The notes: generated by a model from the letters alone, not told the origin. Counted from the stretch's first letter, positions 26,590 to 36,062 are shown. The stretch: 64,000 bases of DNA from Senimuribacter sp049852125 (GCF_049852125.1 NZ_CP187532.1:248001-312000), one strand, 5' to 3'. Numbers and translations: made by a program.

Positions 26590-27714
26590 ATGTTTAAAAA
26601 ATTATTCCGTATACTGTTCACGATTTTAGGTGCAATCTTAGGTTATGGGGCCTTCGAACTGCTCAATTTTTGGATGGAAAAGAGTGGGGTTATGAACCCG
26701 AGTGATTTCAGCCAGATTGAACAGCTTGCAGCAGGTCTTGTTTTCGCAATTATCTTCGGTCTTGTTTTTTTCAGATTGACACCGTTTATCAAAAGGCAAA
26801 GTGTCAAGGTTGCTGACAATATAGAGGATGACTTACGAGGGGTATCGGCTAACGATCTTTTGACAGGGGTTGTCGGCCTGATCATCGGTTTGATTATCGC
26901 CTTGCTGTTGACACAGATTTACGCTACAATCAGAAACCAGTATTTATATACGGTGATTACCATTATCACATATATGATTATGGGATATCTGGGTGTAGTC
27001 GTAGCCAACAAAAAGGGTAAGGAAATGATTGGACTGTTGGTTGCCAGCCGCAGGCAGGCTATGCAGCAGCAAACCCAGGAGTCTCTGTTCAGCAGATCAA
27101 AGAAAAAGAACGAAGGCGTACCAAAGATTTTCGATACCAGCGTTATCATTGACGGGAGAATTGCAGAGATCATGAAAACCGGATTTTTAGAAGGACCTAT
27201 CGTTATTCCGGAGTTTGTTTTGGTGGAATTGCGTCATATAGCGGATTCTTCAGACTCTATGAAAAGAACCAGAGGACGCCGGGGACTGGATATTCTGAAT
27301 AAAATTCAGGACGATTACGGTATTGAGATTTACAACACTGATAACGAGAAGTCTCTGAGAGAGATCCCGGAAGTGGATGTGAAATTGTTAAAGCTCGCGC
27401 AATTAATGAACGGCAAGGTAGTCACCAATGACTTTAATTTAAATAAGGTCGCCGCCATAAACGGCGTAGGGGTGCTCAACATCAATGAGCTGGCGAACAC
27501 GTTGAAGCCGGTAGTTATTCCTGGTGAGAAAATGACGGTTCATCTGGTTAAGCAGGGAAAGGATAATGCTCAGGCCATCGCTTATTTAGACGACGGCACG
27601 ATGATCGTTGTAGAGGATGGCCGTAAGATGATCGGCAAAACGTGTGATATTAACGTAACCAGCGTATTGCAGACATCAGCGGGCAGAATGATATTTGGAA
27701 GGCTGAAGAAATAA
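26590..27714 (+). CDS. PIN/TRAM-domain membrane protein, YacL family
   Basis: 374 residues starting at ATG 26590, set by GAAAGGAGG just upstream; the frame extends 120 bases further but without a better start. Four hydrophobic helices occupy about residues 1-140. A PIN nuclease-like domain follows with the acidic residues expected for metal binding (IFDTSVIIDGRI, VLVELRHIAD, DVKLLKLAQ, VVTNDFNLNKVA). A C-terminal TRAM domain (LVKQGKDNAQAIAYLDDGTMIVVE) probably binds RNA. The family sits upstream of ispD in many Firmicutes, as here. RNase activity is inferred from the fold. Confidence 0.9.
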   Translation: MFKKLFRILFTILGAILGYGAFELLNFWMEKSGVMNPSDFSQIEQLAAGLVFAIIFGLVFFRLTPFIKRQSVKVADNIEDDLRGVSANDLLTGVVGLIIGLIIALLLTQIYATIRNQYLYTVITIITYMIMGYLGVVVANKKGKEMIGLLVASRRQAMQQQTQESLFSRSKKKNEGVPKIFDTSVIIDGRIAEIMKTGFLEGPIVIPEFVLVELRHIADSSDSMKRTRGRRGLDILNKIQDDYGIEIYNTDNEKSLREIPEVDVKLLKLAQLMNGKVVTNDFNLNKVAAINGVGVLNINELANTLKPVVIPGEKMTVHLVKQGKDNAQAIAYLDDGTMIVVEDGRKMIGKTCDINVTSVLQTSAGRMIFGRLKK

Positions 27715-27716
27715 TC

Positions 27717-28856
27717 ATGCTGAAGCAACAACATGTATATGCGATTATTGGGGCTGCCGGAGCCGGAAGGCGTATGGGAGCTCCGTTACCTAAGCAATTT
27801 CTCAAAATTGGCGGCCGCACCATCCTGGAGACTGCAGTGAGCCGTTTCATGACATCGCCTATTGTCGATGCCGTTTATGTTACAGTGCCGGAGGAAAATA
27901 TTGACGATTGCCGAAAGCTTTTTGCCCGGCAGTTGTCCGAGGGCGGCCTTTTTTTGATCAAAGGGGGTCCGGCCCGGCAGAATTCCATAGAAAATGCGTT
28001 AGCGGCTATTGAGGCTCTCGCGCCTGCGGAAGATGATTTGGTGTTAGTGCATGACGGTGTTCGCCCGTATGCGTCAGAAGCATTGATCGAATCCATCGCC
28101 AGGGCTGCCGCGGAATACGGCGCGGCAGTGCCTTGTGTGCCGCCAAGGGATACGATACGCCATCAGGAGGACGGCACATTGAACCGTTCTCAGCTTTATT
28201 GCGTTCAGACGCCGCAGGGTTTTATTTGGAAAGTTATTCGCAAGGCTTACAGGCAGGCGGCCGCGGATGGATATTTAGGCACTGATGACGCGGGTCTGGC
28301 GGAGCGGATTGGTCACAGGCCGGCTCTTGTAGAGGGCGAAGCCGCAAATATTAAGATTACACTGCCGGAGGATTTACCAATGGAACAGCGAATTGGAACT
28401 GGATATGACGTACACCGGCTAAAGGAAGACCGCAAGTTGATTTTGGGCGGCGTAGAGATACCGTATGAAAAGGGACTGGAGGGACATTCTGACGCCGACG
28501 TATTGATTCATGCTTTGATGGATGCCATGCTGGGGGCCGCGGCGTTGGGAGATATAGGCAAGATGTTTCCTGACAGCGACGAGGCATATAGAGGAATATC
28601 CAGTTTGCTTCTTCTTGAAGATGTAAAAGAACGGTTGGCTGAAGAAGGCTATTCCCTGGGAAATGCTGATGTTACCGTGGTATGCCAGCGACCCAAGCTG
28701 GCGCCATATATCGGCGCCATGCGAGAAAAATTGTCAGAGATACTGCAAGTAGAAGTAGAAAGAATCAGTATAAAAGCCACCACTACAGAACATCTGGGTT
28801 TTTGTGGCCGAGGTGAGGGCATAGCAGCCCAGGCGGTGTGCATACTAAATAGATAG
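27717..28856 (+). CDS. ispDF: bifunctional IspD-IspF fusion of the MEP isoprenoid pathway
   Basis: 379 residues joining two non-consecutive steps of the methylerythritol phosphate pathway. Residues about 1-220 are the CTP:MEP cytidylyltransferase IspD (AAGAGRRMGAPLPKQFL nucleotide loop, VLVHDGVRPYAS, VPPRDTIR). Residues about 223-379 are the 2,4-cyclodiphosphate synthase IspF (RIGTGYDVHRL and GHSDADVLIHALMDAMLGAAALGD zinc-binding motifs, IKATTTEHLGFCGRGEG). The gene starts 2 bases after the preceding stop, without a strong ribosome binding site, so translation is probably coupled. The missing middle step, IspE, is not in the window. Confidence 0.95.
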   Translation: MLKQQHVYAIIGAAGAGRRMGAPLPKQFLKIGGRTILETAVSRFMTSPIVDAVYVTVPEENIDDCRKLFARQLSEGGLFLIKGGPARQNSIENALAAIEALAPAEDDLVLVHDGVRPYASEALIESIARAAAEYGAAVPCVPPRDTIRHQEDGTLNRSQLYCVQTPQGFIWKVIRKAYRQAAADGYLGTDDAGLAERIGHRPALVEGEAANIKITLPEDLPMEQRIGTGYDVHRLKEDRKLILGGVEIPYEKGLEGHSDADVLIHALMDAMLGAAALGDIGKMFPDSDEAYRGISSLLLLEDVKERLAEEGYSLGNADVTVVCQRPKLAPYIGAMREKLSEILQVEVERISIKATTTEHLGFCGRGEGIAAQAVCILNR

Positions 28857-28882
28857 TTATAGATAAGGAGAACGAACAAAAA

Positions 28883-30613
28883 ATGAAATTATCAAAAATG
28901 CATATTAAAACCCTTCGGGAAGTTCCTAATGAAGCGGAGATTCCAAGTCATATCTTACTGCTTCGTACAGGTATGATCCGTAAACTGGTATCAGGGGTAT
29001 ATGGTTTTATGCCGCTTGGCTGGCGCTCTGTCCGTAAGATTGAGGATATCGTCAGACAGGAGATGGACGCAACAGGCGCGCAGGAAATTCACATGTCGGC
29101 TGTACAGCCTGCCGAACTTTGGCAGGAGTCCGGAAGATGGTACGCATACGGACCTGAGCTCTGGAGACTGAAAGACAGAAACGGCAGAGATTTTTGTCTG
29201 GGACCAACACATGAGGAGATTTTTACCGACGTTGTTAGAAACGATATATCCTCTTACAGGCAGCTGCCGATGAATTTGTATCAGATTCAAACCAAGTACA
29301 GAGATGAAGCCAGACCTCGTTTTGGACTGATGAGAAGCAGAGAATTCATCATGAAGGACGCTTATTCTTTCGATAAGGATTATGAGGGCTTGGATGAAAG
29401 CTATAAGACGATGTATGACGCATACGACCGGATTTTTACCAGATGCGGATTGACCTTCCGGCCGGTTGAAGCTGATACAGGCGCCATTGGGGGCAGCAAT
29501 TCTCACGAATTCACTGCGCTTTCCGAAGTTGGTGAGAGTGAAATCGCATATTGCACAGCTTGCGATATGGCGGCTACTACGGAGAGAGCGGAATGTGTAG
29601 ACGCGCTGGCGCAGGCCGATGTAGAAATGCTTCCGAAAGAGGAAGTCTATACGCCTGGAACCAAGACAATAGAAGAAGTAGCCGATTTTCTGCATTTGGA
29701 AAAGACGCAGACGATAAAAGCCTTGCTGTTTGTTACCTATGACAGCGAAGGTAAGGAAGACGGATATGTTGCTGCTTTCATAAGAGGCGACAGAGAGCTG
29801 AATATGATCAAGCTGGTTAACGCGCTGCAAATTCCGGAACATGCTATCGAGTTTGCTGATGAGGAGAAGATTGGCCAGGCGACTGGGTGCGTAGGCGGTT
29901 TTACCGGACCGTGCGGACTTCACGACTGTAAGGTTGTGGTGGACAGCGAACTGGTAGGCCTGAAGAATCTTTGTGCAGGCGCTAATAAGGAAAATCATCA
30001 TATGATCAATGTCAACTACGGCAGAGATTATGAGGGTGACATTATAACGGATTTAAAGATTTTGCAGGAAGGCGATGCCTGTCCGGTCTGCGGCGCGCCG
30101 GTGAAGCATGCCAGAGGTATCGAGGTAGGACAGGTATTTAAACTCGGCACTAAATATTCTGAGTCCATGGGAGCTATGTATGTGGACGAACACCAGAAGG
30201 AGCAGCCTATCGTCATGGGATGCTATGGTATTGGTGTGACCAGAACGCTGGCCGCTGTAGTAGAGCAGCATCACGATGATAACGGTATCATATGGCCGAT
30301 GTCAGTAGCGCCTTACCATGTAATAATTACTTTGGTAAAGCCGGATGACGAGGTGCAGGCGGAAGTTGCTGAAAACATCTATCAGGCGCTTCAGAAGGCT
30401 GGGGTGGAAGTTCTGTTGGACGATAGAAAAGAACGGCCGGGCGTTAAGTTTAAGGATGCAGATTTATTGGGTATTCCGGTGCGTGTCACTGTTGGTAAGC
30501 TGGCAGGCGAAGGCAAGGTGGAATATAAGCTGAGAAGAGACGCCGACAAAGAAGAAATTACGATTAGCGAAGCAATTGAAAGAGCGATCGAGATTGTGAA
30601 TCGGGAGAGATAA
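28883..30613 (+). CDS. proS: prolyl-tRNA synthetase, bacterial type
   Basis: 576 residues, the length of the bacterial ProRS that carries an editing domain. Class II motif 1 is visible in KLVSGVYGFMPLGWRSVRKI, motif 2 in YRDEARPRFGLMRSREFIMKD and motif 3 in GCYGIGVTRTLAAVVEQ. Between motifs 2 and 3, residues about 225-400 form the INS editing domain that clears mis-charged Ala-tRNA-Pro (LHLEKTQTIKALLF, GFTGPCGL). The anticodon-binding domain ends the protein. AAGGAG precedes the ATG. No T-box leader is present in the 26-base gap. Confidence 0.96.
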   Translation: MKLSKMHIKTLREVPNEAEIPSHILLLRTGMIRKLVSGVYGFMPLGWRSVRKIEDIVRQEMDATGAQEIHMSAVQPAELWQESGRWYAYGPELWRLKDRNGRDFCLGPTHEEIFTDVVRNDISSYRQLPMNLYQIQTKYRDEARPRFGLMRSREFIMKDAYSFDKDYEGLDESYKTMYDAYDRIFTRCGLTFRPVEADTGAIGGSNSHEFTALSEVGESEIAYCTACDMAATTERAECVDALAQADVEMLPKEEVYTPGTKTIEEVADFLHLEKTQTIKALLFVTYDSEGKEDGYVAAFIRGDRELNMIKLVNALQIPEHAIEFADEEKIGQATGCVGGFTGPCGLHDCKVVVDSELVGLKNLCAGANKENHHMINVNYGRDYEGDIITDLKILQEGDACPVCGAPVKHARGIEVGQVFKLGTKYSESMGAMYVDEHQKEQPIVMGCYGIGVTRTLAAVVEQHHDDNGIIWPMSVAPYHVIITLVKPDDEVQAEVAENIYQALQKAGVEVLLDDRKERPGVKFKDADLLGIPVRVTVGKLAGEGKVEYKLRRDADKEEITISEAIERAIEIVNRER

Positions 30614-30619
30614 ACAGAT

Positions 30620-31198
30620 ATGAAGTGTATGAAGGACAATCTGCTGTTGCAGCTGTTCTGGAACTTTTTTAAGCTGGGCTTGTTTACCATCGGCGGAGGT
30701 ATGGCTATGATTCCTTTGATCCAAAATATCGTAGTCGATAAGATGGGTTGGATGACTGAGGAAGAAACAGTAGATTGTATTGCTGTGAGTCAGGGACTTC
30801 CCGGTGTGGTGGCAATCAACATGGCTACCTATATTGGTCAGAAGAAAAAAGGCCTTGCAGGAGCGTTGGCCGCTACAATAGGCGTTATGCTGCCCAGCTT
30901 TGTCATTATTATTCTGGTTGTTAAATTGCTTCACGGATTTGGTGACAATCGCTATGTGTTGGGCGCTTTGACTGGCATCAAGGCAGCTGCTACAGGATTG
31001 ATTGCATATTCGGCATATAAGGTAGGAAAGCAAGTGCTGAAAGGAGGCTTTCAGTGGGTATTGGCTATCGCCGCATTTGTGGCAATCGCCTATTTTCAGA
31101 TCAATGCTGTATGGGCGATTGTAGCGGGTATTGGCGTCGGTCTTCTTTATAGTGGATGGAAAGCCAGAAAATCTGGAAACGGAGGTGAATCCGTATGA
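30620..31198 (+). CDS. chromate transporter family protein, half-size subunit 1
   Basis: 192 residues with about six membrane helices and the CHR-domain features LFWNFFKLGLFTIGGGMAMIP and ISQGLPGVVAINMATYIG. Full-length ChrA has two such domains; here they are separate genes, the short-chain pair known in many Firmicutes. In these pairs both subunits are needed for anion (chromate/sulfate-type) export, but the natural substrate is often uncertain. It starts 6 bases after proS; an in-frame ATG at 30629 is an alternative start. Its last bases overlap the second subunit by ATGA. Confidence 0.9.
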   Translation: MKCMKDNLLLQLFWNFFKLGLFTIGGGMAMIPLIQNIVVDKMGWMTEEETVDCIAVSQGLPGVVAINMATYIGQKKKGLAGALAATIGVMLPSFVIIILVVKLLHGFGDNRYVLGALTGIKAAATGLIAYSAYKVGKQVLKGGFQWVLAIAAFVAIAYFQINAVWAIVAGIGVGLLYSGWKARKSGNGGESV

Positions 31199-31719
31199 TT
31201 TACCTGCAGCTGTTTCTTGTATTTGCAAAGATTGGATTATTTGGCTTTGGAGGCGGAATGGCGATGCTGCCGATGATTTATCAAGGCGCAAAGCAGTTTG
31301 GACTGATGTCTGCTGATGAATTTTCTAATCTTGTCGCCATATCCCAAGTAACGCCTGGACCTATGGCTGTAAACGCGGCAACTTATGTAGGATATAATTG
31401 TGCAGGCTATGCGGGTGCGTTGGCCGCCACGGTAGGCGTAGCTTTACCTTCCTTCATATTGGTAACGGTTGTTTACTTCTTTATCAGTAAATTTAAAGAA
31501 AGCCGGGCAGTGGACGGCGCTTTTGCCGGTATTAGACCGGTAACTTGCGGGTTGATTGCGGCGGCTGTGGTATTCATGGGACAGAGCGCTTTTGCGGCGC
31601 CGAATCCTGTGACGGTATGTATTGCTTTGGGTACGATAATTTTGGCGGGCAAATTTAAAGTAAGCCCGATCATTATCGTGATTGTTTCGGGTGTGATAGG
31701 AGCGATATTATGTGGGTAG
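31195..31719 (+). CDS. chromate transporter family protein, half-size subunit 2
   Basis: 174 residues, homologous to the gene before it: LVFAKIGLFGFGGGMAMLPMIY and ISQVTPGPMAVNAATYVGY mirror that protein's N terminus. The ATG overlaps the preceding TGA, and its own stop lies inside the next gene's start region, so all three are translationally coupled. The paired half-size CHR proteins probably form an antiparallel dimer acting as an oxyanion transporter in the cytoplasmic membrane (family knowledge). Six hydrophobic segments are visible. Confidence 0.9.
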   Translation: MIYLQLFLVFAKIGLFGFGGGMAMLPMIYQGAKQFGLMSADEFSNLVAISQVTPGPMAVNAATYVGYNCAGYAGALAATVGVALPSFILVTVVYFFISKFKESRAVDGAFAGIRPVTCGLIAAAVVFMGQSAFAAPNPVTVCIALGTIILAGKFKVSPIIIVIVSGVIGAILCG

Positions 31720-32171
31720 GCGGTGTAAGAGTCATTATACCGAATGAGGAAGGAAAGATTTTGATGGTCAGGCAGCATCATGAAGGCAGAGATCTGTGGA
31801 TGGTGCCGGGAGGCGGTATTGAGGATGGGGAGAATTCCATCGAGGCCGCAGTGAGAGAAGCGAAGGAAGAAACCGGGCTTGATATCGAGGTAATAGGCGT
31901 GGCCTGGCATGTTGAGGAGGTATCCCCGGAAAGGGGACAGCGGTTCGTCAATTATATGGTCGGCAGTATCAGGGGCGGTAATTTAATGTTGGGCAGTGAT
32001 CCGGAGCTGGCATCGGATAAGCAGGTTCTAAAAGAGGTGAGGTTTCTGTCCCGTGAGGAGATTGGGATGTTGGAACACGTGTATCCGAAATTCTTTAACG
32101 ATGAGATATGGGATATCCTGAAGGAAGAACAAAATGGTATGACTTATTATAAACTGAGATATAACGAATAA
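31710..32171 (+). CDS. NUDIX hydrolase
   Basis: 153 residues with a complete Nudix box, GGGIEDGENSIEAAVREAKEE followed by TGLD, at about residues 32-56. This loop binds Mg and cleaves nucleoside diphosphates linked to another group. The N terminus is WVGGVRVIIPNEEGKILMVRQ. It overlaps the chromate-transporter gene by 10 bases and is followed 10 bases later by a peptidyl-prolyl isomerase gene. The substrate cannot be told from sequence; general nucleotide housekeeping is a reasonable guess. Confidence 0.88.
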   Translation: MWVGGVRVIIPNEEGKILMVRQHHEGRDLWMVPGGGIEDGENSIEAAVREAKEETGLDIEVIGVAWHVEEVSPERGQRFVNYMVGSIRGGNLMLGSDPELASDKQVLKEVRFLSREEIGMLEHVYPKFFNDEIWDILKEEQNGMTYYKLRYNE

Positions 32172-32181
32172 GGAGAATATG

Positions 32182-32658
32182 ATGAAAAAAGTAACGATTG
32201 AGATGGAAAATGGCGGTGTAATGAAGGGCGAGCTCTATGAGGATATCGCGCCGATTACTGTGGAAAACTTTGAGAAGTTAGCGAAAGAGGGCTTCTATGA
32301 CGGATTGACTTTCCACAGAGTAATTCCTGGCTTTATGATTCAGGGCGGTTGCCCGCAGGGCAATGGAACAGGCGGTCCGGGCTACTGCATTCAGGGAGAG
32401 TTCACCTCCAACGGATGGGATAATGATTTGGCGCATACAGTAGGCGTTTTGTCCATGGCGAGGACAATGATGCCTAATTCCGCAGGCTCTCAGTTCTTTA
32501 TCATGGTGGCTGACGCGCCGCACCTGGATGGGCAGTATGCTTCCTTTGGAAAGATTACAGAGGGTGTGGAAGTAGCTTTTGATATTGCGGCAGTTCCAAG
32601 AGATGGTATGGATAAACCGCTGGAACCGGTAAAGATTAAAACTATCACAGTAGAATAA
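32182..32658 (+). CDS. cyclophilin-type peptidyl-prolyl cis-trans isomerase
   Basis: 158 residues, cytosolic (no signal peptide). It carries the cyclophilin active site: FHRVIPGFMIQGGCPQGNGTG with the catalytic Arg, then SMARTMMPNSAGSQFFIM and HLDGQYASFGKITEG. It speeds Xaa-Pro isomerisation in protein folding. Two ATGs stand in tandem at 32179 and 32182; GGAG (32172-32175) is 6 bases from the second and only 3 from the first, so 32182 is preferred. It ends the chromate transporter-NUDIX run. Confidence 0.93.
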   Translation: MKKVTIEMENGGVMKGELYEDIAPITVENFEKLAKEGFYDGLTFHRVIPGFMIQGGCPQGNGTGGPGYCIQGEFTSNGWDNDLAHTVGVLSMARTMMPNSAGSQFFIMVADAPHLDGQYASFGKITEGVEVAFDIAAVPRDGMDKPLEPVKIKTITVE

Positions 32659-32730
32659 CTTGGAAAAAGAAGTCGCAAACCTGTGTGAAAAGAGGGATTT
32701 CTGGGTATATATTCTGGGCTAACCTATGCG

Positions 32731-32747
32731 TTCTCCGTTTGGGAGAA
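32731..32747 (+). promoter_or_regulatory. small hairpin just ahead of cysE
   Basis: TTCTCC (32731-32736) pairs with GGAGAA (32742-32747) across a short loop, 5 bases before the AAAGGA ribosome binding site of cysE. There is no T run, so it is more likely a translation or mRNA-stability element than a terminator. Confidence 0.3.
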
Positions 32748-32762
32748 TTAAGAAAGGAATGA

Positions 32763-33440
32763 ATGAAATCCATGTCATTTTTTAAAGACGTTCATGAAGA
32801 TATCCAGACAGTGTTAAAGAAGGACCCGGCTGCGAGAAACAGTTTGGAAGTCCTTCTCTGCTATCCCGGCATATGGGCGCTAATCTGGCATAAGCCGGCA
32901 CATTTTCTGTATCGGCATGATCTGAAGCTTTTAGCGAGAATTATTTCCCAGACTACCAGATTTTTTACGGGAATTGAAATCCATCCGGGAGCAACCATCG
33001 GCAGACGCTGCTTTATCGACCATGGTATGGCTGTTGTCATCGGTGAGACTACGGAAATCGGCGACGATGTCACGTTATATCAGGGAGTTACTCTGGGCGG
33101 TACGGGTAAGGATACGGGAAAACGTCATCCGACCATAGGCAATAGAGTGATCGTCAGCTCCGGAGCCAGAGTTTTGGGCCCGTTTAAGGTGGGAGATGAT
33201 GTAAAAATCGGATCCGGGTCTATCGTACTCAATGAAATTCCGCCGGGATGTACAGTTGTGGGCATACCGGGAAAGATTGTTCGCCGGTATGGTGAAAGCA
33301 CAGAGGATTTGAATCAGGTCGATTTGCCGGACCCTGTGGCAACAGAGCTGGAGTGCCTACGCCGGAGGGTTGTTATGCTGGAAAACAAAATCAATCAGTT
33401 GACAAGCGATCAGAAAGGGAAAGAAAATGAGGATATATAA
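32763..33440 (+). CDS. cysE: serine O-acetyltransferase
   Basis: 225 residues of the left-handed beta-helix acetyltransferase family. It makes O-acetylserine from serine and acetyl-CoA, the first committed step of cysteine synthesis. Hexapeptide repeats run through GIEIHPGATIGRRCFIDHGMAVVIG, DVTLYQGVTLGGTGKDTGKRHP and VKIGSGSIVLNEIPPGCTVVG, including the active-site His pair. The C-terminal tail is extended and acidic-helical. The gene overlaps cysS by 14 bases, tying cysteine supply to cysteinyl-tRNA formation, an arrangement common in Firmicutes. An in-frame ATG at 32772 is an alternative start. Confidence 0.95.
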   Translation: MKSMSFFKDVHEDIQTVLKKDPAARNSLEVLLCYPGIWALIWHKPAHFLYRHDLKLLARIISQTTRFFTGIEIHPGATIGRRCFIDHGMAVVIGETTEIGDDVTLYQGVTLGGTGKDTGKRHPTIGNRVIVSSGARVLGPFKVGDDVKIGSGSIVLNEIPPGCTVVGIPGKIVRRYGESTEDLNQVDLPDPVATELECLRRRVVMLENKINQLTSDQKGKENEDI

Positions 33441-34827
33441 CACGCTGACGAGAAAGAAAGAAGAATTCGTACCGATAAAAGACGGTGAAGTTTCCATTTA
33501 TGTCTGTGGTCCTACGGTATATAACTTCTTCCACATTGGAAACGCCAGACCTTTCGTTGTATTTGACACGTTGAGAAAATATATGGAATACAGTGGATAT
33601 AAGGTTAAATTTATTCAGAACTTTACGGATGTGGATGATAAAATTATTAACAGGGCCAGAGAAGAAGGCATTACTGCGCCGGAGGTTTCTGAGAAATATA
33701 TCGGCGAATACTATAAGGATGCGGCAGCTTTGAATGTAAGAAAGGCTGACGTACACCCGAGGGTATCTGAACACATCGACGATATTATCGCTTTTGTTCA
33801 GACCTTGGTCGATAAGGGATTTGCCTATGAGGCTGACGGCGACGTTTATTTTTCCACGAGAAAATTCGACGGATATGGCAAGCTGTCCGGACAGAATATC
33901 GATGATTTAGAGTCCGGCGCCAGAATTGCAGTCGGCGAGGTGAAACAGGATCCGCTGGATTTTGCGCTGTGGAAAGCAAGAAAAACAGACGATGAAATTG
34001 CGTGGAAGTCTCCGTGGGGCATGGGTCGACCAGGCTGGCATATTGAATGCTCTGCGATGAGCAAAAAGCATTTGGGCGATACGATCGATATACATGCGGG
34101 CGGTCAGGATCTGCAGTTCCCGCATCATGAGAATGAGATCGCACAGTCGGAATGCTGCAATGGCGTACCTTTCGCTCATTATTGGATGCACAACGGTTAT
34201 ATTACGATAGACAATGAGAAGATGTCTAAATCCAAGGGTAATTTCTTTACAGTCAGAGATATCTTGAAGGATTACAAAGGGGAGGTCATGCGCTTCTTCC
34301 TGCTGTCAGGCCATTACAGAAGTCCGATCAATTTCAGTGACACCTTGATGGAGCAGGCAAAAAACGGTCTCGCCAGAATGGAAAATTGTAAGGAGAATTT
34401 GGCTTATTTAGCGGAATCGGGTTCTGACGGAGATATGACCGGCGAGGAAAAGGATGCTTTTAACGCATATGAAAAATATAGAGAAGAATTTAAGAAGGCT
34501 ATGGACGACGATTTGAACACGGCTGATGCTATCAGCGCTGTATTTGAATTGATTACTACTGCTAATACAGCGGTGAAGGACGGAGCGACAAAAGCCTTTG
34601 CGAAGGCTTCTTTAGAAACCTTGATGGAATTTGCTGATGTGTTGGGATTGCTGCAGGGCAAGAATGATAATGAGATCGATGATGAAATCCAGAAGCTGGT
34701 AGATGAAAGGCAGGAAGCCAGAAAGTCAAAGAATTTTGCCAGGGCGGATGAAATCAGAGATATTTTGAAGGAAAAGGGCATTACTTTGAAGGATACCCCG
34801 CAGGGTGTGCAGATCATCAAGGAGTAA
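33427..34827 (+). CDS. cysS: cysteinyl-tRNA synthetase
   Basis: 466 residues, typical for CysRS. It is a class I synthetase: zinc-binding Cys in YVCGPTVYNFFHIGNARPFVVFD, which also contains the HIGN signature, plus the later zinc ligands in WHIECSAMS and PHHENEIAQSE, and the KMSKS loop in NEKMSKSKGNFFTV. The C-terminal helical domain binds the anticodon. It charges tRNA-Cys. The start lies within the end of cysE, with GGGAAAG upstream. The mini-RNase III gene follows 1 base after its stop. Confidence 0.96.
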   Translation: MRIYNTLTRKKEEFVPIKDGEVSIYVCGPTVYNFFHIGNARPFVVFDTLRKYMEYSGYKVKFIQNFTDVDDKIINRAREEGITAPEVSEKYIGEYYKDAAALNVRKADVHPRVSEHIDDIIAFVQTLVDKGFAYEADGDVYFSTRKFDGYGKLSGQNIDDLESGARIAVGEVKQDPLDFALWKARKTDDEIAWKSPWGMGRPGWHIECSAMSKKHLGDTIDIHAGGQDLQFPHHENEIAQSECCNGVPFAHYWMHNGYITIDNEKMSKSKGNFFTVRDILKDYKGEVMRFFLLSGHYRSPINFSDTLMEQAKNGLARMENCKENLAYLAESGSDGDMTGEEKDAFNAYEKYREEFKKAMDDDLNTADAISAVFELITTANTAVKDGATKAFAKASLETLMEFADVLGLLQGKNDNEIDDEIQKLVDERQEARKSKNFARADEIRDILKEKGITLKDTPQGVQIIKE

Positions 34828-34828
34828 G

Positions 34829-35218
34829 ATGGAAAAACTGAATCGAAGGGAAATCAATACGACGGCATTGGCTTTTTTAGGCGATGCCGTCTATGAAGTA
34901 TATATTAGAAAACATATCATGGATTTTGGAGAGCAGAACGCGGACAGGCTTCATCGAATGGCTGTCAGGTATGTTCGTGCTGACGGACAGGCGAAGGCAG
35001 TGAAAGCTTTGATGGATGGATTTTTGTCGGAAGATGAAATTCGTCTGGTCAAACGCGCCAGAAACCATAAGACGTCGTCAAAGGCTCGGAGCGCGGATGC
35101 AGTAACGTATAAATTGGCTACAGCCTTTGAGGCGTTGATAGGTTATCTGTATTTGGGCGGGCAGAAGGAGAGACTTTCTGCGATTATGAGACAGGCTGTA
35201 AAGGAGATTGAAAAATGA
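34829..35218 (+). CDS. mrnC: mini-ribonuclease III
   Basis: 129 residues consisting of an RNase III catalytic domain without the double-stranded-RNA-binding domain. The N-terminal signature is TTALAFLGDAVYEVYIR, and the conserved acidic C-terminal motif is VTYKLATAFEALIGYLYLGG. The B. subtilis homologue trims the ends of 23S rRNA precursor. I start at ATG 34829, 4 bases after GGAG, not at the upstream in-frame GTG 34805 that lies inside cysS. The gene overlaps thyA by ATGA. The cysS-mrnC-rlmB grouping matches other Firmicutes. Confidence 0.94.
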   Translation: MEKLNRREINTTALAFLGDAVYEVYIRKHIMDFGEQNADRLHRMAVRYVRADGQAKAVKALMDGFLSEDEIRLVKRARNHKTSSKARSADAVTYKLATAFEALIGYLYLGGQKERLSAIMRQAVKEIEK

Positions 35219-36045
35219 GTAAAGCAGATGTGCTATTTGTGAGTATGTGCAGGGACATTTTGGATCACGGCTTTTCCAGTGAGGGACAAATGGTTCGTGC
35301 AAAATGGGAGGACGGTACGCCTGCCCACACCATTAAAAGCTTCGGTGTAGTCAACCGCTATGATTTATCTGAGGAGTTTCCGGCATTAACACTGCGGCCA
35401 ACCGCGATTAAGTCAGCGGTTGATGAGATGCTGTGGATTTGGCAGAAAAAGTCTAACAATATTAAGGATCTGAATAGCAGAATCTGGGATCAATGGGCCG
35501 ACGAAAACGGGTCTATCGGTAAGGCTTACGGATATCAGCTGGGCGTTAAATATCGTTTCGGACAGGGAGAGATGGATCAGGTCGACAATGTCATTTGGCA
35601 GCTGAAGAACACGCCTTATTCTCGCCGTATCATGACGAATATATATAACTTTTCGGATTTGCAGGAAATGGGATTGGAACCGTGCGCTTACAGCATGACT
35701 TTTAATGTGACGGGCAATAGGCTGAACGCCATTCTCAATCAGCGTTCGCAGGATATATTGACGGCGAATAACTGGAATGTAGTGCAGTATTCCGTCCTGG
35801 TACATATGTTGGCGCAGGTCTGCGGTCTTGTGGCGGGGGAACTGATTCACGTAATTGCTGACGCGCATATCTACGACCGTCATGTGCCTGTTATTGAGGA
35901 ACTGATTGAAAGACCACAGTATCCGGCGCCCAAGTTCCGCCTCAATCCTGAGATAAAGAATTTCTATGATTTTACGGTGGATGATATTGAAATTACAGAT
36001 TACCAGAAAAATCCGCAGGTTAAAAATATTCCTGTAGCAATCTGA
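35215..36045 (+). CDS. thyA: thymidylate synthase ThyA
   Basis: 276 residues of classical folate-dependent thymidylate synthase, which methylates dUMP to dTMP using methylene-tetrahydrofolate. The nucleophilic Cys is in GLEPCAYSMTFNV (about residue 157), where many ThyA proteins have PPCH. The dUMP-binding region reads QRSQDILTANNWNVVQYSVL and HIYDRHVPVIEELI. The start overlaps the stop of mrnC. The dihydrofolate reductase gene 17 bases downstream regenerates the folate that ThyA oxidises, so the pair forms one working unit. Confidence 0.94.
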   Translation: MSKADVLFVSMCRDILDHGFSSEGQMVRAKWEDGTPAHTIKSFGVVNRYDLSEEFPALTLRPTAIKSAVDEMLWIWQKKSNNIKDLNSRIWDQWADENGSIGKAYGYQLGVKYRFGQGEMDQVDNVIWQLKNTPYSRRIMTNIYNFSDLQEMGLEPCAYSMTFNVTGNRLNAILNQRSQDILTANNWNVVQYSVLVHMLAQVCGLVAGELIHVIADAHIYDRHVPVIEELIERPQYPAPKFRLNPEIKNFYDFTVDDIEITDYQKNPQVKNIPVAI

Positions 36046-36062
36046 CAACTGAAAGGAGTTTT